Source of the DNA: Paenibacillus xylanexedens
GTDB lineage: Bacteria; Bacillota; Bacilli; Paenibacillales; Paenibacillaceae
Assembly (NCBI RefSeq): GCF_007680605.1
Contig: NZ_VEIO01000001.1
Coordinates: 868,001 to 932,000, forward strand
Reading direction: 5' to 3'
Length of the DNA stretch: 64,000 bases
Positions 46,062 through 54,070 of this stretch are shown piece after piece. Under the pieces are notes generated by a model. That model saw nothing but the letters and a program-made list of their open reading frames with translations. It did no database searches and was not told the DNA's origin. The stretch's first letter is position 1; each line of letters begins with the position of its first letter. The position numbers and the translations under genes are program-made.

Positions 46062-46514
46062 TCAGGATTTACCTAAAAGCAGGGACAGGATGCCCGCTGC
46101 GATCAAAGGCCCGACAGGTACACCTTTGAACAAGGCAACGCCAAGAACTGTACCGATCAAAAGGCCTGCCACAACTGTTGGCTGTGTGCTCATCAGCGAT
46201 GCGCCGCGACCGCCCAGATAAGCTACAAGCAAACCAACACCAATGGCGAGTAGTGACTTCCAGTGCAGAAACGATTCACCAATGGTCTGCAAGCTCATTT
46301 TACCGCTGGCGAGAGGAGCCATTACACCAATTGTCAGAATGATAATACCCAGTGTGAGCCCGTATTTTTCAAGCCAGGGAAAGGCTTGGTTGACATTAAG
46401 TACACGAAGCAGTAACAGGAATACCATCGCTACAGTTACAGGTGTGTTACTGCTAATGATGCCAAGCGTTGCGAACACAAGCAACAGGAGGGAGGTCATA
46501 TCCATGGATTTCAT
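46062..46514 (-). CDS. DUF441 membrane protein (YtwI type)
   Basis: 150 residues with four to five hydrophobic segments, small and glycine-rich ([30 protein letters not shown] block in the middle, cut here into its parts YLGGRGASL and [11 protein letters not shown]). Matches the DUF441 family, uniform in length and of unknown function. The ATG at 46514 overlaps the end of ypdA by four bases (ATGA), so translation is coupled to ypdA. Confidence 0.88.
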   Translation of the reverse strand: MKSMDMTSLLLLVFATLGIISSNTPVTVAMVFLLLLRVLNVNQAFPWLEKYGLTLGIIILTIGVMAPLASGKMSLQTIGESFLHWKSLLAIGVGLLVAYLGGRGASLMSTQPTVVAGLLIGTVLGVALFKGVPVGPLIAAGILSLLLGKS

Positions 46515-47530
46515 TGCTCCTCAGACTGAGCATGATGTTTGCCGCCACGATGTCCTGTTTGGCTAATGATATGTTCAGCAATGTACCGTCCATGCCAGCG
46601 GCCTGACTCAATGAATACTTCATTGGCATTGCGCCCAGAAGCGATAACTCCGCCCACATAAACGCCTGGCACACTGCTTTCCATCGTTTGTGGATCGTAT
46701 AATGGCTTATCCATATCCTCAGACATCTCTGCTCCAATGGAAGCAAGCAAATGGCGGTCAGGTCTGAAGCCGGTCATGGCGAGCACGAAGTCATTCTCAA
46801 GCTCGCTTTCCGAACCGTCTGTATGCACAATTCGAATGGAATCATCCAGGATTTCATTGACACGTGAACCAAGATGAAGCGTAATGCGGTTTTTCTGCAC
46901 CATACTTTCGAATAACGGGCGAACCCAAGGCTTAATATGCTCGGACAGACCTGTACCGCGGTATACCATATCAATATGAGCGCCAACCCGGACAAGCTCC
47001 ATGGCGGCGTCAACTGCTGAGTTACTTCCACCAATGATAGCCACGCGTGTATTGGTATACGGGTGTGCCTCGCGGAAGTAATGCGTGACTTTATCCTTGT
47101 CTTCACCTGATATGCCGAGGTAATTCGGGTGATCGAAATAGCCGGTAGCCACAACGACATGTCGTCCCTGATGTACGATGGCTTCTCCACGCCGATTAAC
47201 CGTATGTACCTCGAAGGTGCCGTCTTCCTTACGCTGGATCTCACGGGCTTCCTCATAATTATGAATACGCAGGCCGAAATGTTCGGCTACTTTGCGATAA
47301 TAGGCAAGTGCTTCATAACGAAACGGCTTGTCATTGGCCGAACTGAACGGCACGTTCCCGATCTCCAGCAACTCCGCTGTACTGAAAAATTGCATATGAG
47401 TCGGATAGAGATAGATGGATTGTACGATATTGTGTTTCTCAATAATGACAGCGGACAATCCTACCCGCTCACATTCAATGGCAGCGGACAGACCGCATGG
47501 GCCTCCGCCAATAATAATGACATCTTCCAT
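46511..47530 (-). CDS. ypdA: bacillithiol disulfide reductase YpdA (Bdr)
   Basis: 339 residues. Flavoprotein with FAD-binding GGGPCGLSA at residues 8-16 and NADPH-binding [13 protein letters not shown] near 165; ATGFRPD-like block ([12 protein letters not shown]) near 270. In YpdA of Staphylococcus aureus the cysteine in GGGPCG (Cys14, here Cys12) is needed to reduce oxidised bacillithiol. That residue is present here, so the host should use bacillithiol. Start ATG 47530 with AAGGAGG ahead on the minus strand. Coupled to the DUF441 gene by overlap. Confidence 0.92.
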   Translation of the reverse strand: MEDVIIIGGGPCGLSAAIECERVGLSAVIIEKHNIVQSIYLYPTHMQFFSTAELLEIGNVPFSSANDKPFRYEALAYYRKVAEHFGLRIHNYEEAREIQRKEDGTFEVHTVNRRGEAIVHQGRHVVVATGYFDHPNYLGISGEDKDKVTHYFREAHPYTNTRVAIIGGSNSAVDAAMELVRVGAHIDMVYRGTGLSEHIKPWVRPLFESMVQKNRITLHLGSRVNEILDDSIRIVHTDGSESELENDFVLAMTGFRPDRHLLASIGAEMSEDMDKPLYDPQTMESSVPGVYVGGVIASGRNANEVFIESGRWHGRYIAEHIISQTGHRGGKHHAQSEEQ

Positions 47531-47639
47531 GTTCTTAATCCTCCTTCATTACAAGCAATATAATCCTACCGTAAATAACACTTCAATGCCAGTTCTGCCT
47601 GGCAACACAATGTGATGAAAAATCAAAAAATAAATTGAA

Positions 47640-47690
47640 TTGACTTCCAGAATGATAAAGATTATTATCTAATTAGATGATTATCTAATT
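47640..47690 (+). promoter_or_regulatory. promoter and operator-like repeats of the ArsR/DUF2087 gene
   Basis: TTGACT (47640-47645), 17-base spacer, TATTAT (47663-47668). ATTATCTAATT occurs twice, at 47664 and 47680 (16 bases apart), and the first copy forms the perfect palindrome ATCTAATTAGAT (47667-47678). The sites cover the -10 box and the transcription start, the usual place for autorepression by an ArsR-type protein. Confidence 0.65.
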
Positions 47691-47709
47691 TAATGTGAGG
47701 TGTACATTG

Positions 47710-48303
47710 ATGCAGCTTGAGAAAATTGTGGCCTATCACAAAGCCTTGGCTGATCCTACACGGCTACGGATGCTCCTGCTTCTTTCTGAAGGAGAACTGC
47801 ATGGACAAGCGCTCGCGGAGCGCCTTAACTTGTCTCAGCCGACGGTGACTCATCATGCTGCCAAGCTGAGAGAAGCTGCGCTGATTCAAGAGCGGCGGGA
47901 GAAAAATACGGTTTATTTTACCCTGAACCCTTCGTTCATTCGCGAACATGCTCAGGCTTCAGTTGATTTTATTTTCAAAAGAAAGGAGCAGTCTGATATG
48001 ACAGATGTGAACGAAACATTGAAAGCGTCCATCATGAGAAACTTTTTTTCCAAGGATGGCCGGCTTCGTCAAATTCCTGCACAGTACAAGAAAAAGCTGG
48101 TTGTGCTTGAATATCTGGTGGAGCAATTGGAGTTCGGACGCAAGTACAGCGAGAAAGAAATCAATACGTTTATTCAGGAATACCATGAGGATTTTGCTAC
48201 CCTTCGCCGGGAGTTTATCATGCATCAGTTCATGTACCGCGAAGACGGAGTGTATGAATTAAATCCGCGGGAAATGTGGACGAGATGGGATCAGGTGAAG
48301 TAG
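47710..48303 (+). CDS. ArsR-type winged-helix regulator with DUF2087 domain
   Basis: 197 residues. N-terminal winged helix of the ArsR/SmtB group (about 5-85: ALADPTRLRMLLLLSEGELHG, then LSQPTVTHHAAKLREA as the recognition helix), and a C-terminal DUF2087 domain (about 100-195, with LRQIPAQYKKKLVVLEYLVE and FGRKYSEKEIN). No metal-binding cysteine motif such as CVC is present, so the signal is not a classical ArsR metal. ATG 47710 is eight bases after GAGGTG; GTG 47695 in frame is inside that region. Repeats upstream suggest self-control. Confidence 0.88.
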   Translation: MQLEKIVAYHKALADPTRLRMLLLLSEGELHGQALAERLNLSQPTVTHHAAKLREAALIQERREKNTVYFTLNPSFIREHAQASVDFIFKRKEQSDMTDVNETLKASIMRNFFSKDGRLRQIPAQYKKKLVVLEYLVEQLEFGRKYSEKEINTFIQEYHEDFATLRREFIMHQFMYREDGVYELNPREMWTRWDQVK

Positions 48304-48332
48304 AGAGAGAATAGCAATAAAAAATAATGGGC

Positions 48333-48362
48333 TTGACAAAAGCACGACAGACTGTGTAACAT
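48333..48362 (+). promoter_or_regulatory. sigma-A promoter of the rsgA-paralogue leader
   Basis: TTGACA (48333-48338), 18-base spacer, TAACAT (48357-48362). It lies about 400 bases before the rsgA-like gene, upstream of two leader ORFs and two terminators. Confidence 0.65.
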
Positions 48363-48393
48363 GATGGCATATTCTACAAGGGAGGCGATGTTC

Positions 48394-48477
48394 ATGACAA
48401 ATCTAACGGCAGTATACGTGGAGTTGAATAGGAACAGCGTCTCCGGAACGGATCAAGGTACATCGATTTTGCAATAG
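48394..48477 (+). CDS. putative leader peptide 1, 27 residues
   Basis: ATG 48394 is preceded by GGGAGGCGATGTTC, an excellent ribosome site, and codes for 27 residues (MTNLTAVYVELNRNSVSG..., ending at TAG). It begins about 25 bases after the expected transcription start, and a strong terminator follows 50 bases after the stop. The position, size and isolation suggest a translated attenuator rather than a functional protein. Confidence 0.6.
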   Translation: MTNLTAVYVELNRNSVSGTDQGTSILQ

Positions 48478-48527
48478 CTGGATAGAAAAATCCAACTTTG
48501 GCGAGCGATGATAAGACCTTCAGACAA

Positions 48528-48558
48528 AGTCACGGGTGACGTACCCGTGGCTTTTTTT
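48528..48558 (+). terminator. terminator 1 in the rsgA-paralogue leader
   Basis: AGTCACGGGT pairs with ACCCGTGGCT (10 bp with one G-T pair) over GACGT and is followed by seven T. There is no complete gene between the promoter and this hairpin except the 27-codon ORF. Confidence 0.88.
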
Positions 48559-48606
48559 GTGCTGATAAGGGGAGTTCCAGGGCTGGGATAACGGATTGGG
48601 CATAGG

Positions 48607-48675
48607 ATGACCGTTATTCAACATGCTGTGGAGGCTGCTTTATATTCGGATAACTATGGATTGCCGCGGGTCTGA
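48607..48675 (+). CDS. putative leader peptide 2, 22 residues
   Basis: ATG 48607, six bases after a weak GGG ribosome site, codes for 22 residues (MTVIQHAVEAALYSDNYG...) and stops at TGA 48673-48675. The stop lies inside the second terminator hairpin (5' arm and loop), which is the arrangement used by translation-coupled attenuators. The weak ribosome site keeps confidence low. Confidence 0.4.
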   Translation: MTVIQHAVEAALYSDNYGLPRV

Positions 48676-48694
48676 ACAACCTCGTGGTTTTTTT
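48664..48694 (+). terminator. terminator 2 in the rsgA-paralogue leader
   Basis: CCGCGGG pairs with CCTCGTGG (two G-T pairs) over TCTGAACAA, followed by seven T, 70 bases before the rsgA-like gene. Confidence 0.75.
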
Positions 48695-48763
48695 GTTTGG
48701 ATCTGTATTCGGAGATGAAGAAACATAAACAATCTGGGAGGAATTTTTATTTTAAATCAACGT

Positions 48764-49858
48764 ATGGAAAATAAGGGAATTGAAAATTATGGCTGGTCTG
48801 CTACATGGGAGAAACGATGGTCTGAGGAACAGTTGAGCTGGGAATCCAGACGGCCTGCCCGAATTGTCGCGGATCATGGACATATGCAGCGTCTGATCAC
48901 AGTTGACGGAGAATGTTGGGGCAAAGTGTCAGGAAAACTTCGTCATGATAGCTTGGAGACAGGACTTGCACCTGCTGTTGGCGATTGGGTTGCTGTGGCA
49001 GGAGAACAGGGTGAGGAAGTGATTATTCATCATGTATTGCCACGTCAGAGTCGTGTATCCAGGCAAGCCGCTGGCCCGGTAACGAAAGAGCAACTGATTG
49101 CAGCAAACGTAGATACTCTTCTGATCGTTGCGGCGCTTAATCATGATTTTAACCTTAGAAGACTTGAAAGATATGTGTTAATGGCTTGGAACGGGGGAGT
49201 AAGACCGGTTATCGTCCTGAGTAAAAGTGATCTGTGCGATGATGTGCAGGGACGAATCCGTGAAGTGGAGGGGATTGCACCGGGCGTGGAGGTACTGGCG
49301 ATCTCGGCAATCGAAGGACAAGGGAAGGAAATGCTGGAAACCTATCTGAAACCAGGGGCAACCGTAGCGCTCACAGGCTCCTCCGGAAGTGGCAAGTCCA
49401 CACTCGTTAACTGGATGATGGGCAAGGAGGTTCAGATTACGCAATCCGTCCGCGAAGGGGACAGCCGTGGCAGACATACAACGACGCACCGGGAGATGTT
49501 TGTATTACCACAGGGAGCCGTCTTGATCGATACGCCGGGCATGCGTGAACTTCATCTCTGGGACGAAGGAGAAGAAGGTCTTTCTCAGGCTTTTGGAGAG
49601 ATTGAGGAGCTGTCTGGCACGTGCAGATTTATGGATTGCAGTCATACGAAGGAAGAGGGCTGTGCAGTTAAAAAAGCCATTGAAAACGGTGAGCTGGATG
49701 AGAAGAGGCTGAATAACTTCCTCAAAATGCAGAAAGAAATGCAGTATCAGCGGCGCAAGGAAGAGGTGGCTTCGCGTAAACGGACTGCTTCCAGCAAACC
49801 GGTAAAAACACGCAAGGCCAAGCATGTCCAGCGGGCCAAAGATTGGGAACAGGACTGA
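48764..49858 (+). CDS. RsgA/YjeQ-family circularly permuted GTPase (second-type paralogue)
   Basis: 364 residues from the first ATG. An OB domain (about 40-105), a circularly permuted GTPase with LSKSDL (about 152) before GSSGSGKST (about 203), DTPGMREL (about 247), and a C-terminal zinc knuckle (C-x-F-M-D-C-S-H then C, about 286-300). RsgA assists 30S ribosome maturation. The classical copy in Bacillales lies in the prkC-rpe cluster, so this solitary gene with its own leader is probably an extra paralogue. The ribosome site GGGAGGAA (48736-48743) is 20 bases from this ATG but only five to seven from an in-frame ATT at 48749, which may be the true start and would add MLNQR. Confidence 0.88.
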   Translation: MENKGIENYGWSATWEKRWSEEQLSWESRRPARIVADHGHMQRLITVDGECWGKVSGKLRHDSLETGLAPAVGDWVAVAGEQGEEVIIHHVLPRQSRVSRQAAGPVTKEQLIAANVDTLLIVAALNHDFNLRRLERYVLMAWNGGVRPVIVLSKSDLCDDVQGRIREVEGIAPGVEVLAISAIEGQGKEMLETYLKPGATVALTGSSGSGKSTLVNWMMGKEVQITQSVREGDSRGRHTTTHREMFVLPQGAVLIDTPGMRELHLWDEGEEGLSQAFGEIEELSGTCRFMDCSHTKEEGCAVKKAIENGELDEKRLNNFLKMQKEMQYQRRKEEVASRKRTASSKPVKTRKAKHVQRAKDWEQD

Positions 49859-49915
49859 TATGAGGCGGGGCATTCCTATCTGTCTTGCATAGAATAAGGC
49901 AGGAGGGATATGGTG

Positions 49916-50254
49916 ATGCCGAATTACAGAATCATCGTGGACTTGTCTGACCATATGTTGTATCTGCTGGATGGAGATCAAGTTGTGAAAGGTTATCCGG
50001 TAGCGACAGGTAAAATGCTTACCAGTACTCCAAATGGAGAGTTCACCATTATCAACAAACAAGAGAATCCTGGAGGGCCTTTTGGTGTGCTCTGGATGGG
50101 TCTGTCCAAACCCCATTACGGCATTCATGGAACGAATGAACCTTCGTCGATTGGCAAGTCCGTATCACATGGCTGCATTCGCATGTATAATTCAGACGTG
50201 CTGGATTTGTCCTCGAAGGTATCCGTCGGAACCCGAGTTACGATCCGGCCATAG
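49916..50254 (+). CDS. L,D-transpeptidase (YkuD domain)
   Basis: 112 residues, hardly more than the catalytic YkuD domain. The motif [20 protein letters not shown] (about 76-95) supplies His and the catalytic Cys, which makes 3-3 cross-links or attaches to peptidoglycan. No signal peptide or LysM domain is seen, so either a mother-cell/spore cortex enzyme or a cytosol-facing form exported some other way. ATG 49916 gives better spacing from AGGAGGG than ATG 49910. Confidence 0.88.
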   Translation: MPNYRIIVDLSDHMLYLLDGDQVVKGYPVATGKMLTSTPNGEFTIINKQENPGGPFGVLWMGLSKPHYGIHGTNEPSSIGKSVSHGCIRMYNSDVLDLSSKVSVGTRVTIRP

Positions 50255-50385
50255 GCCGGATTCTTCTTCTATTTTAGGAAACGTGATGGGCATGATAAAC
50301 GTGATAGATATAGCAAACGTGGTGAATGGTAATCGGGCCATTGAGTGTGGAGAAATTCATTTTAAGAGAGGAAGAGGGAGATTCT

Positions 50386-50907
50386 ATGCGAATTAGACGA
50401 GCATGTGAGGGGGATGCGCGGGGGATCGCATACGTACATACAGAGAGCTGGAAAACGACATACCGCGGAATTGTGCCAGATCATGTTTTGGATTTTTTGA
50501 CTACAGAATCCCGGCTAGCTCAGTGGGAACAGCAGTTACGCTCTGGCGAAAATGACCAGATTTTGATCGTTGCCGAGGATGAAGAGGGGAAAATTGTCGG
50601 TTTTGCCTGTGGAGGTAAGGAACGCGAGGGTCAATTACCCTATGATGGCGAACTGTATGCCATTTATCTGCTGAAGTCTCATCAGCAATCTGGAATAGGC
50701 AGACAACTTGTGAAGAGGGTGGTTCAGCATCTTCAGACATGCCAGATTGGTAGTATGATTATTTGGGCTTTGGAAAGGAACCCGGCATGTCGCTTTTACG
50801 AAAAAATGGGCGGTATACCTGTTCATACACAGTCGATTCGTATCGGGGATGAAGATCTGGCGGAAATCGCGTATGGCTGGTCTGATCTAACTTCTTTTGA
50901 GACTTAG
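50386..50907 (+). CDS. GNAT family N-acetyltransferase
   Basis: 173 residues. GCN5-type acetyl-CoA fold: AIYLLKSHQQSGIGRQLVKR (about 94-113) is the acetyl-CoA binding motif A with the Q/GxGxG/A pattern, followed by ALERNPACRFYEKMGG as motif B. Substrate unknown. ATG 50386 follows GAGGGAGATTC; the frame open to 50326 lacks a ribosome site. It lies 131 bases after the YkuD gene with no terminator visible. Confidence 0.88.
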   Translation: MRIRRACEGDARGIAYVHTESWKTTYRGIVPDHVLDFLTTESRLAQWEQQLRSGENDQILIVAEDEEGKIVGFACGGKEREGQLPYDGELYAIYLLKSHQQSGIGRQLVKRVVQHLQTCQIGSMIIWALERNPACRFYEKMGGIPVHTQSIRIGDEDLAEIAYGWSDLTSFET

Positions 50908-51050
50908 CGCACACGTTGCTTTACTCATGTTGTTACAAAGCCAGCTCACTTTTAAGGTTGCATTATCGGTTTGCCTAACTTCGAACCAGGTTAATGAATG
51001 AGACATCGTTTTTTTTGTACATTCTAATCTGAAGATCGGAGGCGCATGTC

Positions 51051-52532
51051 ATGACTTTAGTAGATAACCAACATAAAACGGCAACGTGGACTAAACAGTT
51101 CATTTCAGGTAAATGGGTGGAAGGCGCAGGCGAGAGAACGATAGAGAACATTAATCCTTATACGGGTGAAGTGATCGCAACCTGGCGTTCTTCCAGTCCA
51201 GAGGATATAGATCAGGCTTATCAGTCTGCGCAAAAGAGTTCGGTGGAATGGAGAGCAGCGTTACCTTCCATTAAGGAAGGGGTGCTCCGGAAAGTCTCGT
51301 CTTTAATGGAAGAACGAAAAGATGAGATTATACAGCTGCTCATTATGGAATCCGGTAGCACACGCATCAAAGCTGAAGCGGAATTTGCCGCAGCGAGACG
51401 TATTGTGGATGAATCGGCTTCATTTCCTTTTCGAATGAAAGGCGAATTGCTTCCATCCAATACGCCGGGTAAAGAAAATCGGGTAGTCCGTGAGCCCAAA
51501 GGCGTTATCGGCGTTATTGGACCATGGAATTTCCCGCTACATCTATGTTTGCGTTCCGTTGCACCCGCGATCGCACTCGGCAACGGTGTGGTGATTAAAC
51601 CCGCTTCGGATACCCCGACTACAGCAGGCTGGCTGATTGCGGATCTGTTTGAACAAGCGGGTCTGCCAGAGGGGGTATTAAATGTAGTCGCCGGAAGTGG
51701 CAGCGAGATTGGGGATTATTTTGTCACACATCCAATTCCCAAGGTAATCTCATTTACGGGTTCTACAGAAGTGGGTAAGGGCATTGGTAAACTCGCCGGT
51801 GAACATCTCAAAGAAACCGCACTGGAACTCGGTGGCAACAATGCGATGATCGTTCTGGATGATGCGGATGTTGAGCATGCGGCACAAGCTGCTGTGTTCG
51901 GTAAGTTCCTGCATCAGGGTCAGATTTGCATGGCGCTAAACCGTATTATCGTACACGAAGATATTTACGATCGGTTTGTTCAATCCTTTGTTAACAAAAC
52001 GAAACGTATACATGCCGGTGATCCGACTGACGAGAAAACATTAGTAGGGCCCCTAATCCGAAAGAAAGAAGTGGAACGGCTTCTCGAGCTAGTAAAGCAG
52101 GCTGAAGAGGAAGGGGCACAATTAGTGCTTGGCGGAACACATCAGGAGAATGTACTTATGCCAACCGTGCTTGCAGATGTCAAACGCGAACAGGAGATTG
52201 TACAGCAGGAACTATTCGGACCAGTAGCTATCATTATGAAAGCTAAAGATGAGCAGGATGCTATTGAGCTGGCGAATGATACTCCTTATGGTCTGAGTGG
52301 CTCTGTCTTTACGGCAAATTTGGAGCGTGGGTACAAGGTGGCAGGGCAGATTGAAGCGGGTATGGTACATGTCAACGATCAATCAGTGAATGATGAAGCC
52401 CATGTCATGTTTGGCGGAGAGAAATCGTCCGGCATAGGTCGTTTTGGCGGAGACTGGGCGATTGATAAATTCACACGTACACGCTGGATCAGTCTGCAGC
52501 ATCAATTCCGGGAGTATCCGGGCGTGAACTAA
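51051..52532 (+). CDS. NAD(P)-dependent aldehyde dehydrogenase
   Basis: 493 residues, full-length ALDH. Catalytic Glu in LELGGNNA (near 260) and Cys in GQICMALNR (near 294); cofactor-binding GPWNFPLHL near 163 and FTGSTEVGK near 236. Resembles the benzaldehyde/aromatic or general-aldehyde group (YfmT/vanillin dehydrogenase-like) rather than the betaine aldehyde group, but the substrate is uncertain. ATG 51051 has a GGAGG site 9 bases ahead. A terminator follows at 52611. Confidence 0.92.
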   Translation: MTLVDNQHKTATWTKQFISGKWVEGAGERTIENINPYTGEVIATWRSSSPEDIDQAYQSAQKSSVEWRAALPSIKEGVLRKVSSLMEERKDEIIQLLIMESGSTRIKAEAEFAAARRIVDESASFPFRMKGELLPSNTPGKENRVVREPKGVIGVIGPWNFPLHLCLRSVAPAIALGNGVVIKPASDTPTTAGWLIADLFEQAGLPEGVLNVVAGSGSEIGDYFVTHPIPKVISFTGSTEVGKGIGKLAGEHLKETALELGGNNAMIVLDDADVEHAAQAAVFGKFLHQGQICMALNRIIVHEDIYDRFVQSFVNKTKRIHAGDPTDEKTLVGPLIRKKEVERLLELVKQAEEEGAQLVLGGTHQENVLMPTVLADVKREQEIVQQELFGPVAIIMKAKDEQDAIELANDTPYGLSGSVFTANLERGYKVAGQIEAGMVHVNDQSVNDEAHVMFGGEKSSGIGRFGGDWAIDKFTRTRWISLQHQFREYPGVN

Positions 52533-52610
52533 GTCGAATATGCATGAATAGAGAGAGGCGGTCAGGGATTTATCCGAGTCATTTCGCGATGAAGCGACAG
52601 GAGGTGCATG

Positions 52611-52644
52611 AAGCCCGTCTGAGCGGTATTTGGACGGGCTTTTG
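52611..52644 (+). terminator. rho-independent terminator after the aldehyde dehydrogenase
   Basis: AGCCCGTC and GACGGGCT form an 8-bp stem followed by TTTTGC. Confidence 0.8.
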
Positions 52645-52778
52645 CATCATTTTACAACGGATAAAAATAACAATCTCGATCGAATGAAAAAGCTGTTTGG
52701 GCAACTTCTGATCTGGTTATTTATGGATACACGGGACGAAGTACTCCGTAAAAATCATGGCAAAGGGGCTTGGAACTT

Positions 52779-52931
52779 ATGTCCATTGACCGCTTTATTT
52801 TAAGGAAAATAAATACCTGTCAGGAAGAACATACACGAGAAAATTTAGTTAGACTGTTTGTCATTCGGATACGAAAAGCTGAGTTTGCAGAAGAACATGA
52901 TGCGGCTTACGTGTTGGAAAAGCTGAAATAA
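52779..52931 (+). CDS. putative small protein, 50 residues
   Basis: ATG 52779 follows AAAGGGG by about ten bases. The product (MSIDRFILRKINTCQEEHTR..., ending in VLEKLK) is a charged, likely helical peptide with no membrane segment. A strong terminator begins 30 bases after its stop, which supports expression. It does not match the short sporulation inhibitors Sda or Spo0E that I would expect in this size range. Unrecognised. Confidence 0.45.
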   Translation: MSIDRFILRKINTCQEEHTRENLVRLFVIRIRKAEFAEEHDAAYVLEKLK

Positions 52932-52960
52932 AAGGGTGCGGATATGCCCAAACCACGTCA

Positions 52961-52998
52961 AAAAGGAAGCTTGTCCTGTATAGGGAAGCTTCCTTTTT
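52961..52998. terminator. bidirectional terminator
   Basis: AAAAGGAAGCTT pairs with AAGCTTCCTTTT (12 bp) and has T/A runs on both sides. It ends the small + gene and, on the other strand, the 79-codon gene. Confidence 0.88.
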
Positions 52999-53035
52999 CA
53001 TGGTAACACATAAACGAAGGTTGCTGGACTCTTCT

Positions 53036-53275
53036 TCAATATAACGATAGAGCAAGAGAGTCATTTTCACTGCGGCTATGAAGAATAGCTTCGCCGCCAA
53101 CAATTTCAATACTAATCAAAGAGTGCAGACATTTTTGCAAAGCGCGTTTACCGTTACTGATCTTATGCTCAAGAGCACTGCTAAGCAATCTTAATGTTTT
53201 TTGCACAGGTTGTTTGTTTTCTTGATTAAAATATACAGGGATTGATTTGTCTTGAAAAGTTATTAGAGTTCTCAC
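53036..53275 (-). CDS. hypothetical protein, 79 residues
   Basis: GTG 53275 is preceded on the minus strand by GAGGTGATTTCAA, a good ribosome site. The product (MRTLITFQDKSIPVYFNQEN, later HKISNGKRALQKCLHSL) is soluble and basic, with no motif I recognise. It ends before the bidirectional terminator at 52961. It is transcribed away from the type VII locus and shares the 420-base gap with it. Base use fits its neighbours. Confidence 0.6.
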   Translation of the reverse strand: MRTLITFQDKSIPVYFNQENKQPVQKTLRLLSSALEHKISNGKRALQKCLHSLISIEIVGGEAILHSRSENDSLALSLY

Positions 53276-53389
53276 TTGAAATCACCTCACGAGAGTTATT
53301 TCATACAGGTAATATTAAATACCAATGCTTAAAATTACCTTAAAATCAGCTTATGAAAACATAAAGGTGGATAAAGTTTGAAAAGTGTT

Positions 53390-53404
53390 CACAATTCAAT
53401 TGTG
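53390..53404. promoter_or_regulatory. 15-bp perfect palindrome in the gap before the type VII locus
   Basis: CACAATTCAATTGTG is symmetric about one base. It lies in the 420-base AT-rich divergent gap between the 79-codon gene and the type VII genes; a second weaker inverted repeat (AGGTAAT...ATTACCT) is at 53307-53340. No sure sigma-A promoter could be placed in this gap. Confidence 0.5.
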
Positions 53405-53695
53405 GACGAAGGAATAAAAGTCCCGAATTCATTCATTCTTATTTCCATTAAATGGTATTCCGAGTGTTGTTTTCGCATCCTTGCAATTTTTCCACCGAAC
53501 AATGACACGAAAGTTCTGAGTCAAATGGACGATATTTTAATATAAACGTGGGTCATATGTAACAAAATTACAGTGGATACGTTGCAAACAAGGGTTTTAT
53601 ATAAGAAAATAGGATGGAATACCGTTTCACTCGCATTTTTTTGATTTAATCTGACATTAGGACAATTTACATATGAGACCTTGGGAGGGATTCAC

Positions 53696-54016
53696 ATGAT
53701 TCTAACCGTGTATTCCGGCCGGGAGGAAGGCGAATGGTTCGACATTGAGGTTCCGGATGAATGCACCATTGAACACCTGAAGACGTTGCTCGGTGTACGA
53801 ATATTCGGACAGGCTCCGGGGGATGGCATTCAGTATATTTTGGAAGCTAGATTTCCTGAAGGACTATGGTTTACCCCCCAGAACGCCCAGCAACTAATGG
53901 AGACGGGGCTACGTCAGGGAAGCTGTGTGCGTGTGCAACGTGCTTTTTCAACGACTACTGAAGAGGCCCCCATCTACGGGAGACGTTCCTTATTTCAGCA
54001 GGAGAGCAACGAATAA
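53696..54016 (+). CDS. yukD: ubiquitin-like type VII secretion protein (YukD/EsaB)
   Basis: 106 residues, somewhat longer than YukD of B. subtilis (79). The first 80 residues have a ubiquitin-like pattern (MILTVYSGREEGEWFDIEVP, IEHLKTLLG, then a C-terminal QGSCVRVQRAF strand) and the last 25 form a polar tail. In Bacillota this small protein is part of the type VIIb secretion system. ATG 53696 follows GGGAGG. It is the first gene of the locus, 54 bases before essC. Confidence 0.82.
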   Translation: MILTVYSGREEGEWFDIEVPDECTIEHLKTLLGVRIFGQAPGDGIQYILEARFPEGLWFTPQNAQQLMETGLRQGSCVRVQRAFSTTTEEAPIYGRRSLFQQESNE

Positions 54017-54070
54017 CGCTTTGCGGCGTATCATTCATTAACTGAACGACTAAAAGGAGGTCTTTTCTTC

